DNA of 64,000 nucleotides from positions 37,109 to 101,108 of the forward strand of contig NZ_JFHD01000023.1 in assembly GCF_000698575.1 (NCBI RefSeq), given 5' to 3'. The DNA is from Caballeronia zhejiangensis. Lineage in GTDB: Bacteria > Pseudomonadota > Gammaproteobacteria > Burkholderiales > Burkholderiaceae. The position numbers and the translations under genes are program-made. Below the pieces are notes generated by a model. It did not search any database and was not told the origin of the DNA. It saw nothing but the letters and a program-made list of their open reading frames with translations. Numbering within the stretch: position 1 is the stretch's first letter; every line of letters starts with the position of its first letter. Shown one piece after another: positions 56,727 to 64,000 of the stretch.

Positions 56727-57239
56727 TTACTCCGCGTTCTTGATCAGCGCGTTCGATTGGGTCGGCGCTGCGCCGCCCGCTGCCATTTCGGGCGTCATGC
56801 ACTCGTCGGCGAGGCGCGACGAGTCCTTGTCCGAGAACAGCATTGCTTTGGTCGGGATCACGACGAGATCCATGCCCGATGCCGAATCGTGGAAACGATC
56901 CGCACCGGTCGTCGTGTCCTGACGCGGCAGCTTGTAATCCTTCTTGGCCCAGTTCACGGTGACGATTGCGTCACGCTTCATGTCGCCTTTCAGGTAGAAA
57001 GCGTTGCCGTCCTTGCACGACCACTTCACTGCACCTTCGGGAATCGGATCAACCTTGGCCGCCGCGGCCGCTTCGGCCTTGGGACTGCGCTTGATCAGGC
57101 GGCGCGCCGGAGCGGGACGCTTGGCCGTGGTTTTGGCCTTGCTTGCATCGGTCGCGGTCGCAGCGAAGGCGTCGGCGCTGACGAAGACGCTCGTCGTAGC
57201 CAGCGTGCCGGCGATTGCAGCGATCAGAAGTTTGTTCAT
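56727..57239 (-). CDS. Exported protein with an MliC-like domain
   Basis: A 170-residue secreted protein. Signal peptide about 1-26 (ends AFA), an alanine/lysine-rich linker (27-65), then a compact domain with WSCKDG (C75), YKLPRQDTTTGADRF and a closing C147. Two cysteines and the LPR-x-TG pattern resemble the MliC/PliC inhibitors of C-type lysozyme, but the characteristic SGARY/FWxKG motifs are weak. It lies inside the methylcitrate/TCA operon, 32 bases from prpD and 89 from prpC, an unexpected place for an envelope protein. Confidence 0.65.
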   Translation of the reverse strand: MNKLLIAAIAGTLATTSVFVSADAFAATATDASKAKTTAKRPAPARRLIKRSPKAEAAAAAKVDPIPEGAVKWSCKDGNAFYLKGDMKRDAIVTVNWAKKDYKLPRQDTTTGADRFHDSASGMDLVVIPTKAMLFSDKDSSRLADECMTPEMAAGGAAPTQSNALIKNAE

Positions 57240-57328
57240 CGAAAAAAACCTTTCAAAAACATTGGGGTTGGATGGCGTTTGCCGCGCGGGGTGGATTTCC
57301 TCATCGTGAAATCCGATCGCGCAGTCCG

Positions 57329-58501
57329 CTATTTTCGCTTATTTATCGGGACGAACTTCAAATTCTCCGGACCGGTGTAATTCGCGCTCGGCCGGATGAT
57401 CTTGTTGTCGATGCGTTGCTCGATGATGTGCGCACTCCATCCCGACGTGCGCGAGATCACGAAGAGCGGCGTGAACATTGCGGTCGGCACGCCCATCATG
57501 TGATATGAAACCGCGCTGAACCAGTCGAGGTTCGGGAACATCTTCTTCGCGTCCCACATCACCGATTCGAGGCGCTCGGCGATATCGAACAGCTTCGTAT
57601 CGCCGGCTTCCTTCGACAGATTCCTCGCGACTTCCTTGATGACCTTGTTGCGCGGATCGGAGATCGTGTACACCGGATGGCCGAAGCCGATCACGACTTC
57701 CTTGTTCTCGACGCGGCGCTTGATATCGGCTTCCGCTTCATCCGGCGTCTGATAGCGCGACTGAATTTCGAACGCGACTTCGTTCGCGCCGCCGTGCTTC
57801 GGACCGCGCAGCGCGCCGATCGCGCCGGTGATCGCGGAATACATGTCCGAACCCGTGCCCGCGATCACGCGCGCCGTGAACGTCGATGCGTTGAACTCGT
57901 GTTCGGCGTAAAGATTGAGCGATACGTGCATCGCATCGACCCACGCTTTGGACGGCGCGACGCCATGCAGCAGATGCAGAAAGTGCCCGCCGATGGAATC
58001 GTCATCGGTTTCGACTTCGATGCGCTTGCCGTTGTGCGAATAGTGATACCAGTAGAGCAGCATCGAGCCGAGCGAGGCCATCAGCCTGTCGGCGATATCC
58101 TTCGCGCCCGGCACGTTGTGATCGTCCTTCTCCGGCAGGATCGTGCCGAGCACGGAGACGCCGGTACGCATCACGTCCATCGGATGCGCGGACGCGGGAA
58201 TCCATTCCAGCGCGGCTTTGAGATTCGCGGGCAGGCCGCGCAACGCCTTCAGCTTCGTCTTGTATGCCTTCAGTTCGGCGGCGTTCGGCAGCTTGCCGTG
58301 CACGAGCAAATGCGCGATCTCTTCGAACTCGGACGTCGTCGCGACATCGAGAATGTCGTAGCCGCGATAGTGCAAGTCGTTGCCCGTCTTGCCGACGGTG
58401 CACAGCGCGGTGTTGCCCGCCGTCACGCCCGACAGCGCGACGGATTTCTTCGGCTTGAATGCGCCGGTTGCGGGTGCTTCGGTCGATGCCTGATCGGTCA
58501 T
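57329..58501 (-). CDS. prpC: 2-methylcitrate synthase
   Basis: A 390-residue citrate-synthase-family enzyme of the PrpC branch: KKSVALSGVTAGNTALCTVG, YRGYDILD, the catalytic histidines in EHEFNAS and GPKHGGANE, and GFGHPVYTISDPR. It condenses propionyl-CoA with oxaloacetate and, less efficiently, acetyl-CoA. The MTDQAS start at 58501 is chosen; an in-frame extension to 58522 exists. It lies 36 bases after the citE-like gene. Confidence 0.94.
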   Translation of the reverse strand: MTDQASTEAPATGAFKPKKSVALSGVTAGNTALCTVGKTGNDLHYRGYDILDVATTSEFEEIAHLLVHGKLPNAAELKAYKTKLKALRGLPANLKAALEWIPASAHPMDVMRTGVSVLGTILPEKDDHNVPGAKDIADRLMASLGSMLLYWYHYSHNGKRIEVETDDDSIGGHFLHLLHGVAPSKAWVDAMHVSLNLYAEHEFNASTFTARVIAGTGSDMYSAITGAIGALRGPKHGGANEVAFEIQSRYQTPDEAEADIKRRVENKEVVIGFGHPVYTISDPRNKVIKEVARNLSKEAGDTKLFDIAERLESVMWDAKKMFPNLDWFSAVSYHMMGVPTAMFTPLFVISRTSGWSAHIIEQRIDNKIIRPSANYTGPENLKFVPINKRK

Positions 58502-58537
58502 TGTCTCTAGCCTCCTTTGCACGCTCGCGATGCGGCG

Positions 58538-59584
58538 TTATTTGTCTTGTCGAGATGATGAGTTGAAAAACGGCGCGCATTCGTCGGGCAGCGTCTGGCC
58601 GGTCGCGTGCGCGCGGCGCAGCACGGACCAGTAATAGCGATAGCTCGCGCGATCGTGCAGCGTATCGCCATGCCGCGTCGGGCCCCACTGTGCGCGCTGT
58701 GCCGCAAGCAGAATCTGCGCCGCGAGCGCGATTTCATCGGCGCGCGGCGAGAAGGCCTCGACGATCGGCCTGATCTGATCCGGATGGATGCTCCACATGC
58801 GCGTATAGCCGAACGCGTTGCGCGCGCGTGCCGCATCGTTCGCGACGACGCTCATGTCGCGCACTTCCGTCGATACGTTGTGCGACGGCACCTTGCCGTG
58901 CGCGTGACACGCGGCCGCGATCTCCAGCTTCGCGCGCTGCACGAGCGGATGATCGAACTGGCCGGGCGAGCGCATCGCGGTATCGGGAATGGCGCCGTTG
59001 TGCGCCGAGACGAAGTCCATCAGGCCGAAGCTCAGCGATTCGACGCCCGGCAGCGCGGCCAGTTCGAACGCTTGCGCGAGCGCGCCGTGCGTCTCGATCA
59101 GCAGATGGCAGGGAATCGGTTGCTCGATGCCGAACTCGCGTCGTGTCGCTTCGATGAACGCGACCATTTCGGTGGCATCGGCGGCGCTGCGGATTTTCGG
59201 CAGCATGATGAACGCGGGCGCTTTCTTCGCGCGACGCAGGATGATGCGAACGTCGTCGCGCCACGCACGATGATCGAAGTCGTGGATGCGCACGCCCACG
59301 CGCCCGAAGCGGTCGTCCTCGCCACCGACGAACGACGCAACCATTTCCGCATGTTCGGCCTCGTGACCGACTTGCGCCCCGTCTTCGCAATCGAGCGTGA
59401 TGTCGAACACCGGACCGAGTTGCGCCTGCAGCGCCAGGGATTTGCGGATCAGCTTCTCGCTGCCGGCGTAATGATCACAGGTCGGAAGCACGGCGGGTTG
59501 CGCTTCGCCGTCAAACAGCACTTCGGCGGGAGTGAGAGCAGGCATCGTCGGCGTCGGGTCCGATTGGAAGTTGGGAAATTCCAT
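58538..59584 (-). CDS. HpcH/HpaI aldolase / citrate lyase beta-subunit-like protein
   Basis: A 348-residue CitE-like TIM barrel. DITLDCEDGAQVG contains metal-site acids, VGVRIHDFDH and the HLLIETHGALAQA and SLSFGLMDFVSAHNG segments form the CoA-thioester lyase site. Family members cleave citryl-CoA, malyl-CoA or citramalyl-CoA. No other citrate lyase subunit is present, so a malyl/citramalyl-CoA or methylcitrate-related role is more likely. No clear ribosome binding site marks the start; 59605 (GTG) and 59545 (ATG) are alternatives. Confidence 0.85.
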   Translation of the reverse strand: MEFPNFQSDPTPTMPALTPAEVLFDGEAQPAVLPTCDHYAGSEKLIRKSLALQAQLGPVFDITLDCEDGAQVGHEAEHAEMVASFVGGEDDRFGRVGVRIHDFDHRAWRDDVRIILRRAKKAPAFIMLPKIRSAADATEMVAFIEATRREFGIEQPIPCHLLIETHGALAQAFELAALPGVESLSFGLMDFVSAHNGAIPDTAMRSPGQFDHPLVQRAKLEIAAACHAHGKVPSHNVSTEVRDMSVVANDAARARNAFGYTRMWSIHPDQIRPIVEAFSPRADEIALAAQILLAAQRAQWGPTRHGDTLHDRASYRYYWSVLRRAHATGQTLPDECAPFFNSSSRQDK

Positions 59585-59702
59585 CTTGCTCGATGATTCG
59601 AACACGCTCGATGTTTTTCAAGCGCGTTCGAATCATGCACGAACGCCGCGTAGCGTTCGCGCAGACGGGAAGCCTTTGCAGACTCCCCCTTGAACGACGT
59701 AC

Positions 59703-60689
59703 TTACTTGCCCAGCAGATGCGAAACGCCGTCGCGCTCTTCGAGCAGCTCGTTCAGCGTGCCGTCCATCTTCTCGCGCGAGAACGCGTCGATTTCGAGGC
59801 CTTCGACGCGCTTGTACTCGCCGTTTTCGCACGTGACGGGCACGCCGTAGATGATGTCTTCCGGAATGCCGTACGAGCCGTCCGACGGAATGCCCATCGT
59901 GACCCACTTGCCGTTCGTGCCGAGCACCCAGTCACGCACGTGATCGATCGCAGCATTCGCCGCCGATGCCGCCGACGACAGGCCGCGCGCTTCGATAATC
60001 GCCGCGCCGCGCTTGCCGACGGTCGGGATGAACGTGTTGCGGTTCCACTCGTCGTCGTTGATGAGCTTCGTCAGGCTCTCGCCTTCCGCCGTTGCGAAAC
60101 GGAAGTCCGGGTACATCGTCGGCGAGTGGTTGCCCCACACGGCGAGCTTTTCGATCGACGCGACCGGCTTGCCCGACTTGGCCGCCAGTTGCGACAGCGC
60201 GCGGTTGTGGTCCAGACGCAGCATGGCGGTGAAGTTCTTCTTCGGCAGATCCGGCGCCGACTTCATCGCGATGTAAGCGTTCGTGTTCGCCGGGTTGCCG
60301 ACGACCAGCACCTTCACGTCGCGGCTCGCGACATCGTTCAGCGCCTTGCCCTGAACCGTGAAGATCTCGGCGTTCGCCGACAGCAGGTCCTTGCGCTCCA
60401 TGCCCTTCGAACGCGGACGTGCACCGACCAGCAACGCGACGTCGGCGTCCTTGAACGCGACCTTGGGGTCGTCCGTGACGACCACGCCCGCGAGCAGCGG
60501 GAATGCGCAATCTTCCAGCTCCATCACGACGCCCTTCACGGCGGCTTGCGCTTGCGGCAGATCGAGCAACTGAAGAATCACGGGCTGGTCTTTGCCGAGC
60601 AGATCGCCATTGGCGATGCGGAACAGCAGCGAGTAGCCGATTTGACCTGCGGCGCCGGTTACGGCAACGCGCTTTGCGGACTTAGCCAT
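59703..60689 (-). CDS. mdh: Malate dehydrogenase
   Basis: A 328-residue NAD-dependent malate dehydrogenase of the cytosolic type. NAD motif VTGAAGQIGYSLL (9-21), substrate arginines in LLVGARPRSKGMERKDLL and MLRLDHNRALSQLA, catalytic histidine in VWGNHSPTMYPDF. Oxidises malate to oxaloacetate in the TCA cycle. The GGAG site nine bases before the ATG supports this start. It is first in the leftward TCA/methylcitrate run and divergent from the GntR-sdh genes. Confidence 0.96.
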   Translation of the reverse strand: MAKSAKRVAVTGAAGQIGYSLLFRIANGDLLGKDQPVILQLLDLPQAQAAVKGVVMELEDCAFPLLAGVVVTDDPKVAFKDADVALLVGARPRSKGMERKDLLSANAEIFTVQGKALNDVASRDVKVLVVGNPANTNAYIAMKSAPDLPKKNFTAMLRLDHNRALSQLAAKSGKPVASIEKLAVWGNHSPTMYPDFRFATAEGESLTKLINDDEWNRNTFIPTVGKRGAAIIEARGLSSAASAANAAIDHVRDWVLGTNGKWVTMGIPSDGSYGIPEDIIYGVPVTCENGEYKRVEGLEIDAFSREKMDGTLNELLEERDGVSHLLGK

Positions 60690-61274
60690 TGAGAACTCTC
60701 CTGGACGGTGCGTGGAACGCTAGGGAAAAACGCCATTTTATGCGCGTTACGCAAAGCGTTGATGAAGACATGCCGGCCATGCCGTGCCCAAACGCTTCGA
60801 AGCTCGACCGAGCGTTCGCGCCCGTGCCGTGCATCGGCGTTACGGCTTGACCGTCATGCCATGAATCCTTCTCTTCGAGCGAGAGCGTGCGGAGTGTTCT
60901 GGAAGGACGCGGTGATTTCGCTTGGGTCTGACGGCAACGCGCCCATACGAGACGGCGCTTGACGTTGCGAGGCGAGGGGCAGGCAGCGGCGCGCGAATCG
61001 AGTGGCCGATCGGCGTGAGGCGAAAGCGAAAGGGCGTGCCTGGCGGTATGTTGCACGCTGCGCCGGATGCCGTGTTCAGAGCGTACTCGAGGCGAAAAGG
61101 GCCATGATAAAACGCGCTGAGCGGCGGTTCCCGTGCTTTCGCAACGACCCGCAAACCCTTGCTCGACAAGGAGTGTAGGAGCCGTCCGAGGTAAAGTCAA
61201 CACTATCTTATGTCTTATATAAGACATAGGAATCTTCGGGAAAAGTCTGGACGCACGGCGGGCCTTGTGTTGAA
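60690..61274. promoter_or_regulatory. Long divergent control region between mdh and the GntR gene
   Basis: 585 bases without a credible gene. The only clear site is the 20-bp palindrome at 61209-61228. The rest would be a long mdh leader or contain promoters for both directions; open frames here are arginine-rich and look like chance frames of GC-rich DNA. Confidence 0.5.
61209..61228. promoter_or_regulatory. Perfect 20-bp palindrome, probable GntR operator
   Basis: TATGTCTTATATAAGACATA is a perfect palindrome 46 bases before the GntR start. Its size and its ATGTCT/AGACAT arms fit a GntR/HutC-type operator. The likely binder is the adjacent GntR protein, which could control itself, mdh and the sdh genes. 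Confidence 0.75.
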
Positions 61275-62072
61275 ATGCGCGGCATGAATTCCAACCCGGC
61301 GAGCACGACGACCCCCAACGGCACAGCACCGGCGGCTGAGGCCGCGAGCACGCCGTCGCCGACGTTCAGCCCGCTGTATCAGCAAATCAAGGCGCTCATC
61401 ACGCAAGGACTCGAGTCCGGCGAATGGAAGCCTGGCGAAATCATCCCGAGCGAGGTCGAGCTGGCCGCGCGCTACAAGGTGAGCCAGGGCACCGTCCGCA
61501 AGGCGATCGATGAACTCGCCGCCGACAATCTTCTCGTTCGACGTCAGGGCAAAGGCACGTTCGTTGCGACGCACAACGAAGACCGCGTGCAGTTCCGCTT
61601 CCTGCGCCTTCTGCCCGACGATGGCGACGTCCATCCTCACGTAAGCCGTCTGCTCGAATGCAGGCGCCTGCGCGCGCCGGCGGAGATCGCGCGCCAACTG
61701 GATTTGAAGCCTGCCGACCCCGTCGTTCTTATCAAGCGCTTGTTGCAGTTCGATGGCGTGACGACCGTGTTCGACGAAATCTGGCTGCCGGGCGCGGTGT
61801 TTCGCGGACTCACGGCCGAGCGTCTCGCCGAGTACAAGGGTCCGCTCTACGCGATGTTCGAGACGGAGTTTGGCACGCGCATGATCCGCGCGACCGAGAA
61901 GATCCGCGCCGTCGCCGCCGATGAAACCGTCGCGCAGTTCCTCGATGTGGCGCAGGGATTTCCGCTGTTATCGGTCGAGCGCGTGTCCTATACCTATGGC
62001 GATCGGCCTGTCGAAGTGCGTCGCGGATGGTACGTCACGACCGGCTATTTTTATCAGAACGACTTGAGTTGA
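61275..62072 (+). CDS. GntR-family regulator, HutC/UTRA subfamily
   Basis: A 265-residue regulator. The GntR wHTH (LYQQIKALITQGLESGEWKPGEIIPSEVELAARYKVSQGTVRKAIDELAADN) lies at about 35-90 after a proline/alanine/threonine-rich tail; the UTRA effector domain covers about 110-260. An ATG at 61284 is an alternative start. It sits between mdh and sdhC in divergent orientation to mdh, so it is a candidate regulator of these TCA genes. Confidence 0.9.
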   Translation: MRGMNSNPASTTTPNGTAPAAEAASTPSPTFSPLYQQIKALITQGLESGEWKPGEIIPSEVELAARYKVSQGTVRKAIDELAADNLLVRRQGKGTFVATHNEDRVQFRFLRLLPDDGDVHPHVSRLLECRRLRAPAEIARQLDLKPADPVVLIKRLLQFDGVTTVFDEIWLPGAVFRGLTAERLAEYKGPLYAMFETEFGTRMIRATEKIRAVAADETVAQFLDVAQGFPLLSVERVSYTYGDRPVEVRRGWYVTTGYFYQNDLS

Positions 62073-62088
62073 TCGAGTGAAGAACGGG

Positions 62089-62115
62089 CCGCGAGCACTG
62101 GCTGAGTGCTCGCGG
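62089..62115. terminator. Hairpin between the GntR gene and sdhC
   Basis: CCGCGAGCACT (62089-62099) and AGTGCTCGCGG (62105-62115) form an 11-bp stem with a 5-base loop, 17 bases after the GntR stop. No U-run follows. It may still separate the GntR transcript from the sdh operon, which has a possible -10 TAAAAT at 62202-62207. Confidence 0.6.
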
Positions 62116-62241
62116 AACACGCACGTTAGCAGGCCCATTCTCGCGCATGGAGCAACGGTCTTTTAGAGGACTTCTCGCTGCAGCGCGATATAAAAAGGCG
62201 CTAAAATCGCGGATTAGTGTGTTAACAAGTTGGGGTCTAGC

Positions 62242-62652
62242 ATGGCTGAAGCATTAAAAAAACCAAGGCCGGAATACCGGAACATCGGGATCGGTCAGAT
62301 CGCGAAGTATCGCTTGCCGCTGGCGGGCAAGGTATCGATCCTGCATCGCGTGAGCGGCCTGCTGCTCTTCGTGTGTCTGCCGTTCATCCTGTATCTGCTC
62401 GATCAGAGCCTCACGTCGGAAATCTCGTTCGACGCGTTCAAGGGCTTTCTCGCCAACCCCATCGTCAAGATCATCACGCTCGTGTTGTCGTGGTCGTATC
62501 TGCATCACTTCTGCGCGGGTATCCGCTTCTTGCTGCTCGACACGCACGTCGGCGTGAACAAGCAAGGCGGCAAGCAAAGCGCGCTCATCGTGCTGATCGT
62601 CTCGCTGTTGCTCACGCTCGCGATGGCTCTCAAGATCTTCGGAGTGTTCTAA
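62242..62652 (+). CDS. sdhC: Succinate dehydrogenase cytochrome b556 subunit
   Basis: A 136-residue membrane anchor with three helices. RPEYRNIGIGQIAKYRLPLAGKVSILHRVSG is the conserved N-terminus with the quinone-site Ser/Arg (SILHR); the haem-ligand histidine is in LSWSYLHHFCAGIR. It forms the quinone site and haem pocket of Complex II with SdhD. The ATG at 62242 is preferred to GTG/ATG further upstream because it follows the leader without a frame conflict. First gene of sdhCDA(B). Confidence 0.93.
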   Translation: MAEALKKPRPEYRNIGIGQIAKYRLPLAGKVSILHRVSGLLLFVCLPFILYLLDQSLTSEISFDAFKGFLANPIVKIITLVLSWSYLHHFCAGIRFLLLDTHVGVNKQGGKQSALIVLIVSLLLTLAMALKIFGVF

Positions 62653-62654
62653 AC

Positions 62655-63023
62655 ATGGCAACGCAAAATCGGGTCGGCCCCAAGCGCCTGGTCGTCGGCG
62701 CGCACTATGGTCTGCGCGACTGGCTCGCGCAACGCATCACCGCGGTCGTGATGGCCGTGTACACCGTCATTCTTCTCTTCTGGTTCTTCGCGGCGCACAA
62801 CTTCTCGTACGAAGGCTGGGCGGGCATCTTCGCGACCCAGTGGATGAAGCTCGCGACTTTCGTAGCCTTGCTTTGCCTCTTCTATCACGCGTGGGTCGGC
62901 ATTCGCGACATCTGGATGGACTACGTGAAGCCCATGGGTCTGCGCCTGCTGCTGCAAGTGCTGACGATCCTCTGGCTCGTCGGATGCGCCGGCTACGCTG
63001 CACAGATTCTCTGGAGAGTTTAA
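62655..63023 (+). CDS. sdhD: Succinate dehydrogenase hydrophobic membrane anchor subunit
   Basis: A 122-residue protein with three membrane helices. GLRDWLAQRITAVVMAVYTV is the first helix region; FYHAWVGIRDIWMDY contains the haem/quinone-site histidine and the conserved Asp-Tyr. It pairs with SdhC to anchor the flavoprotein and iron-sulfur subunits. It starts two bases after the sdhC stop. Confidence 0.93.
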   Translation: MATQNRVGPKRLVVGAHYGLRDWLAQRITAVVMAVYTVILLFWFFAAHNFSYEGWAGIFATQWMKLATFVALLCLFYHAWVGIRDIWMDYVKPMGLRLLLQVLTILWLVGCAGYAAQILWRV

Positions 63024-63028
63024 AGAAC

Positions 63029-64000
63029 ATGGCTGCAATCAAGACTTCCCTGCCGCGTCGTCGCTTTGACGTGGTCATCGTCGGTGCGGGCGGATCGGGC
63101 ATGCGCGCGTCGCTGCAGCTCGCGCGCGCGGGTCTGTCCGTCGCGGTGCTCTCGAAAGTGTTCCCCACGCGCTCGCATACGGTGGCCGCGCAAGGCGGCA
63201 TCGGCGCATCGCTCGGCAACATGAGCGAAGACAACTGGCACTATCACTTCTACGACACCATCAAGGGCTCCGACTGGCTCGGCGATCAGGATGCGATCGA
63301 GTTCATGTGCCGCGAAGCGCCCAACGCCGTGTACGAGTTGGAACACATGGGCATGCCGTTCGACCGTAATCCGGATGGCACGATCTATCAGCGTCCGTTC
63401 GGCGGCCACACGGCGAACTACGGCGAGAAGCCCGTGCAACGCGCATGCGCTGCCGCCGACCGTACCGGTCACGCGTTGCTGCACACGCTGTATCAGCAGA
63501 ACGTGGCTGCGAAGACGCACTTCTTCGTCGAATGGATGGCGCTGGATCTGATCCGCGACGCCGATGGCGACGTGCTCGGCGTCACCGCGCTCGAAATGGA
63601 AACGGGCGAGGTCTATATCCTCGAAGGCAAGACGACGCTGTTCGCCACGGGCGGCGCGGGCCGTATCTTCGCGGCATCGACGAATGCATTCATCAATACG
63701 GGCGACGGCCTCGGCATGGCCGCGCGTTCGGGCATCGCGCTGCAGGACATGGAGTTCTGGCAGTTCCACCCGACCGGCGTCGCCGGCGCGGGCGTGCTGA
63801 TTACCGAAGGCGTGCGCGGTGAAGGCGGCATTCTGCGTAACTCGAATGGCGATCGCTTCATGGAACGCTATGCGCCGACGCTGAAGGATCTCGCGCCGCG
63901 CGACTTCGTTTCGCGTTCGATGGATCAGGAGATCAAGGAAGGCCGCGGCGTCGGTCCGAACAAGGATCACGTGCTGCTTGATCTGTCGCACATCGGCGCG
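63029..64000 (+). CDS. sdhA: Succinate dehydrogenase flavoprotein subunit, truncated by the window end
   Basis: 324 residues of the SdhA flavoprotein are present; the gene continues past the right edge. FAD motif VIVGAGGSGMRASLQL (about 16-31), covalent FAD-binding H50 in FPTRSHTVAAQGG, substrate region FGGHTANYG and HALLHTLYQQN, and the MEFWQFHPTGVAG and LITEGVRGEGG segments are all present. It oxidises succinate to fumarate. It begins five bases after sdhD; sdhB would follow outside the window. Confidence 0.96.
   Translation, partial: MAAIKTSLPRRRFDVVIVGAGGSGMRASLQLARAGLSVAVLSKVFPTRSHTVAAQGGIGASLGNMSEDNWHYHFYDTIKGSDWLGDQDAIEFMCREAPNAVYELEHMGMPFDRNPDGTIYQRPFGGHTANYGEKPVQRACAAADRTGHALLHTLYQQNVAAKTHFFVEWMALDLIRDADGDVLGVTALEMETGEVYILEGKTTLFATGGAGRIFAASTNAFINTGDGLGMAARSGIALQDMEFWQFHPTGVAGAGVLITEGVRGEGGILRNSNGDRFMERYAPTLKDLAPRDFVSRSMDQEIKEGRGVGPNKDHVLLDLSHIGA

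Noticed and set aside
59641..59658. GAACGC/GCGTTC hairpin between mdh and the citE-like gene
   Set aside because: Short stem without a U-run; too weak to call a terminator in GC-rich DNA.
60682..61329. Open frame between mdh and the GntR gene
   Set aside because: It overlaps the palindromic operator and the GntR start, has no ribosome binding site and its translation is a low-complexity arginine/serine mix.

Overview
The window is high-GC, densely coded bacterial DNA that reads as a beta-proteobacterial (Burkholderiaceae) chromosome, most likely Caballeronia or Paraburkholderia. This rests on protein resemblance, the mdh / GntR / sdhCDA arrangement at the right end, and an abundance of LysR, MarR, GntR and MocR regulators; no rRNA or marker gene is present. 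I see no tRNA, rRNA, CRISPR array, insertion sequence or prophage.

Left part (1-14 kb): the end of an AsmA-like DUF748 protein, a DUF29 protein, a leftward run of aminotransferase, amino-acid-binding protein and EmrB-type exporter with a divergent LysR gene, a TctDE-like two-component pair with two small unknown genes, an orphan LivK-type binding protein, and a MarR / SDR / thiolase unit with two matching palindromic operators.

Sugar and acid-sugar part (14-31 kb): a LacI-controlled RbsABC-type sugar ABC transporter followed by a sugar-phosphate isomerase/epimerase and a Gfo/Idh/MocA oxidoreductase; leftward gnd (6-phosphogluconate dehydrogenase); a GIY-YIG-like small protein; a ketopantoate reductase-like gene; a split two-gene chromate transporter; a thioredoxin; then a GntR regulator with the complete tetronate (L-threonate / D-erythronate) pathway ltnD-otnK-otnC-otnI-denD. 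The last two genes are separated from the first three by an intergenic gap carrying a palindromic repeat element.

Middle (31-43 kb): a DedA-rhodanese fusion coupled to a cNMP-binding / thioredoxin-reductase-like fusion that lacks the redox CxxC, then the most interesting locus: a biuret-hydrolase-like cysteine hydrolase, an AllFGH-type (DUF2877, FdrA, DUF1116) carbamoyltransferase set, carbamate kinase, a free-standing protein resembling the C-terminal domain of allophanate hydrolase, an NCS1 permease and a LysR regulator. Together these look like an ATP-yielding route for an imported ureido or carbamoyl compound whose identity is unknown.

Right part (43-64 kb): a CusSR/HprSR-type two-component system divergent from a cytochrome b561 - Tat-exported molybdopterin lipoprotein - small exported protein operon (an MsrPQ-like arrangement); a MarR / aldehyde dehydrogenase / DUF1932 oxidoreductase / MocR region with an array of AACTGTTC motifs; then a central-metabolism block read leftwards, mdh - citE-like - prpC - MliC-like gene - prpD - acnA, divergent from a GntR regulator and sdhC-sdhD-sdhA. 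sdhA runs off the right end.
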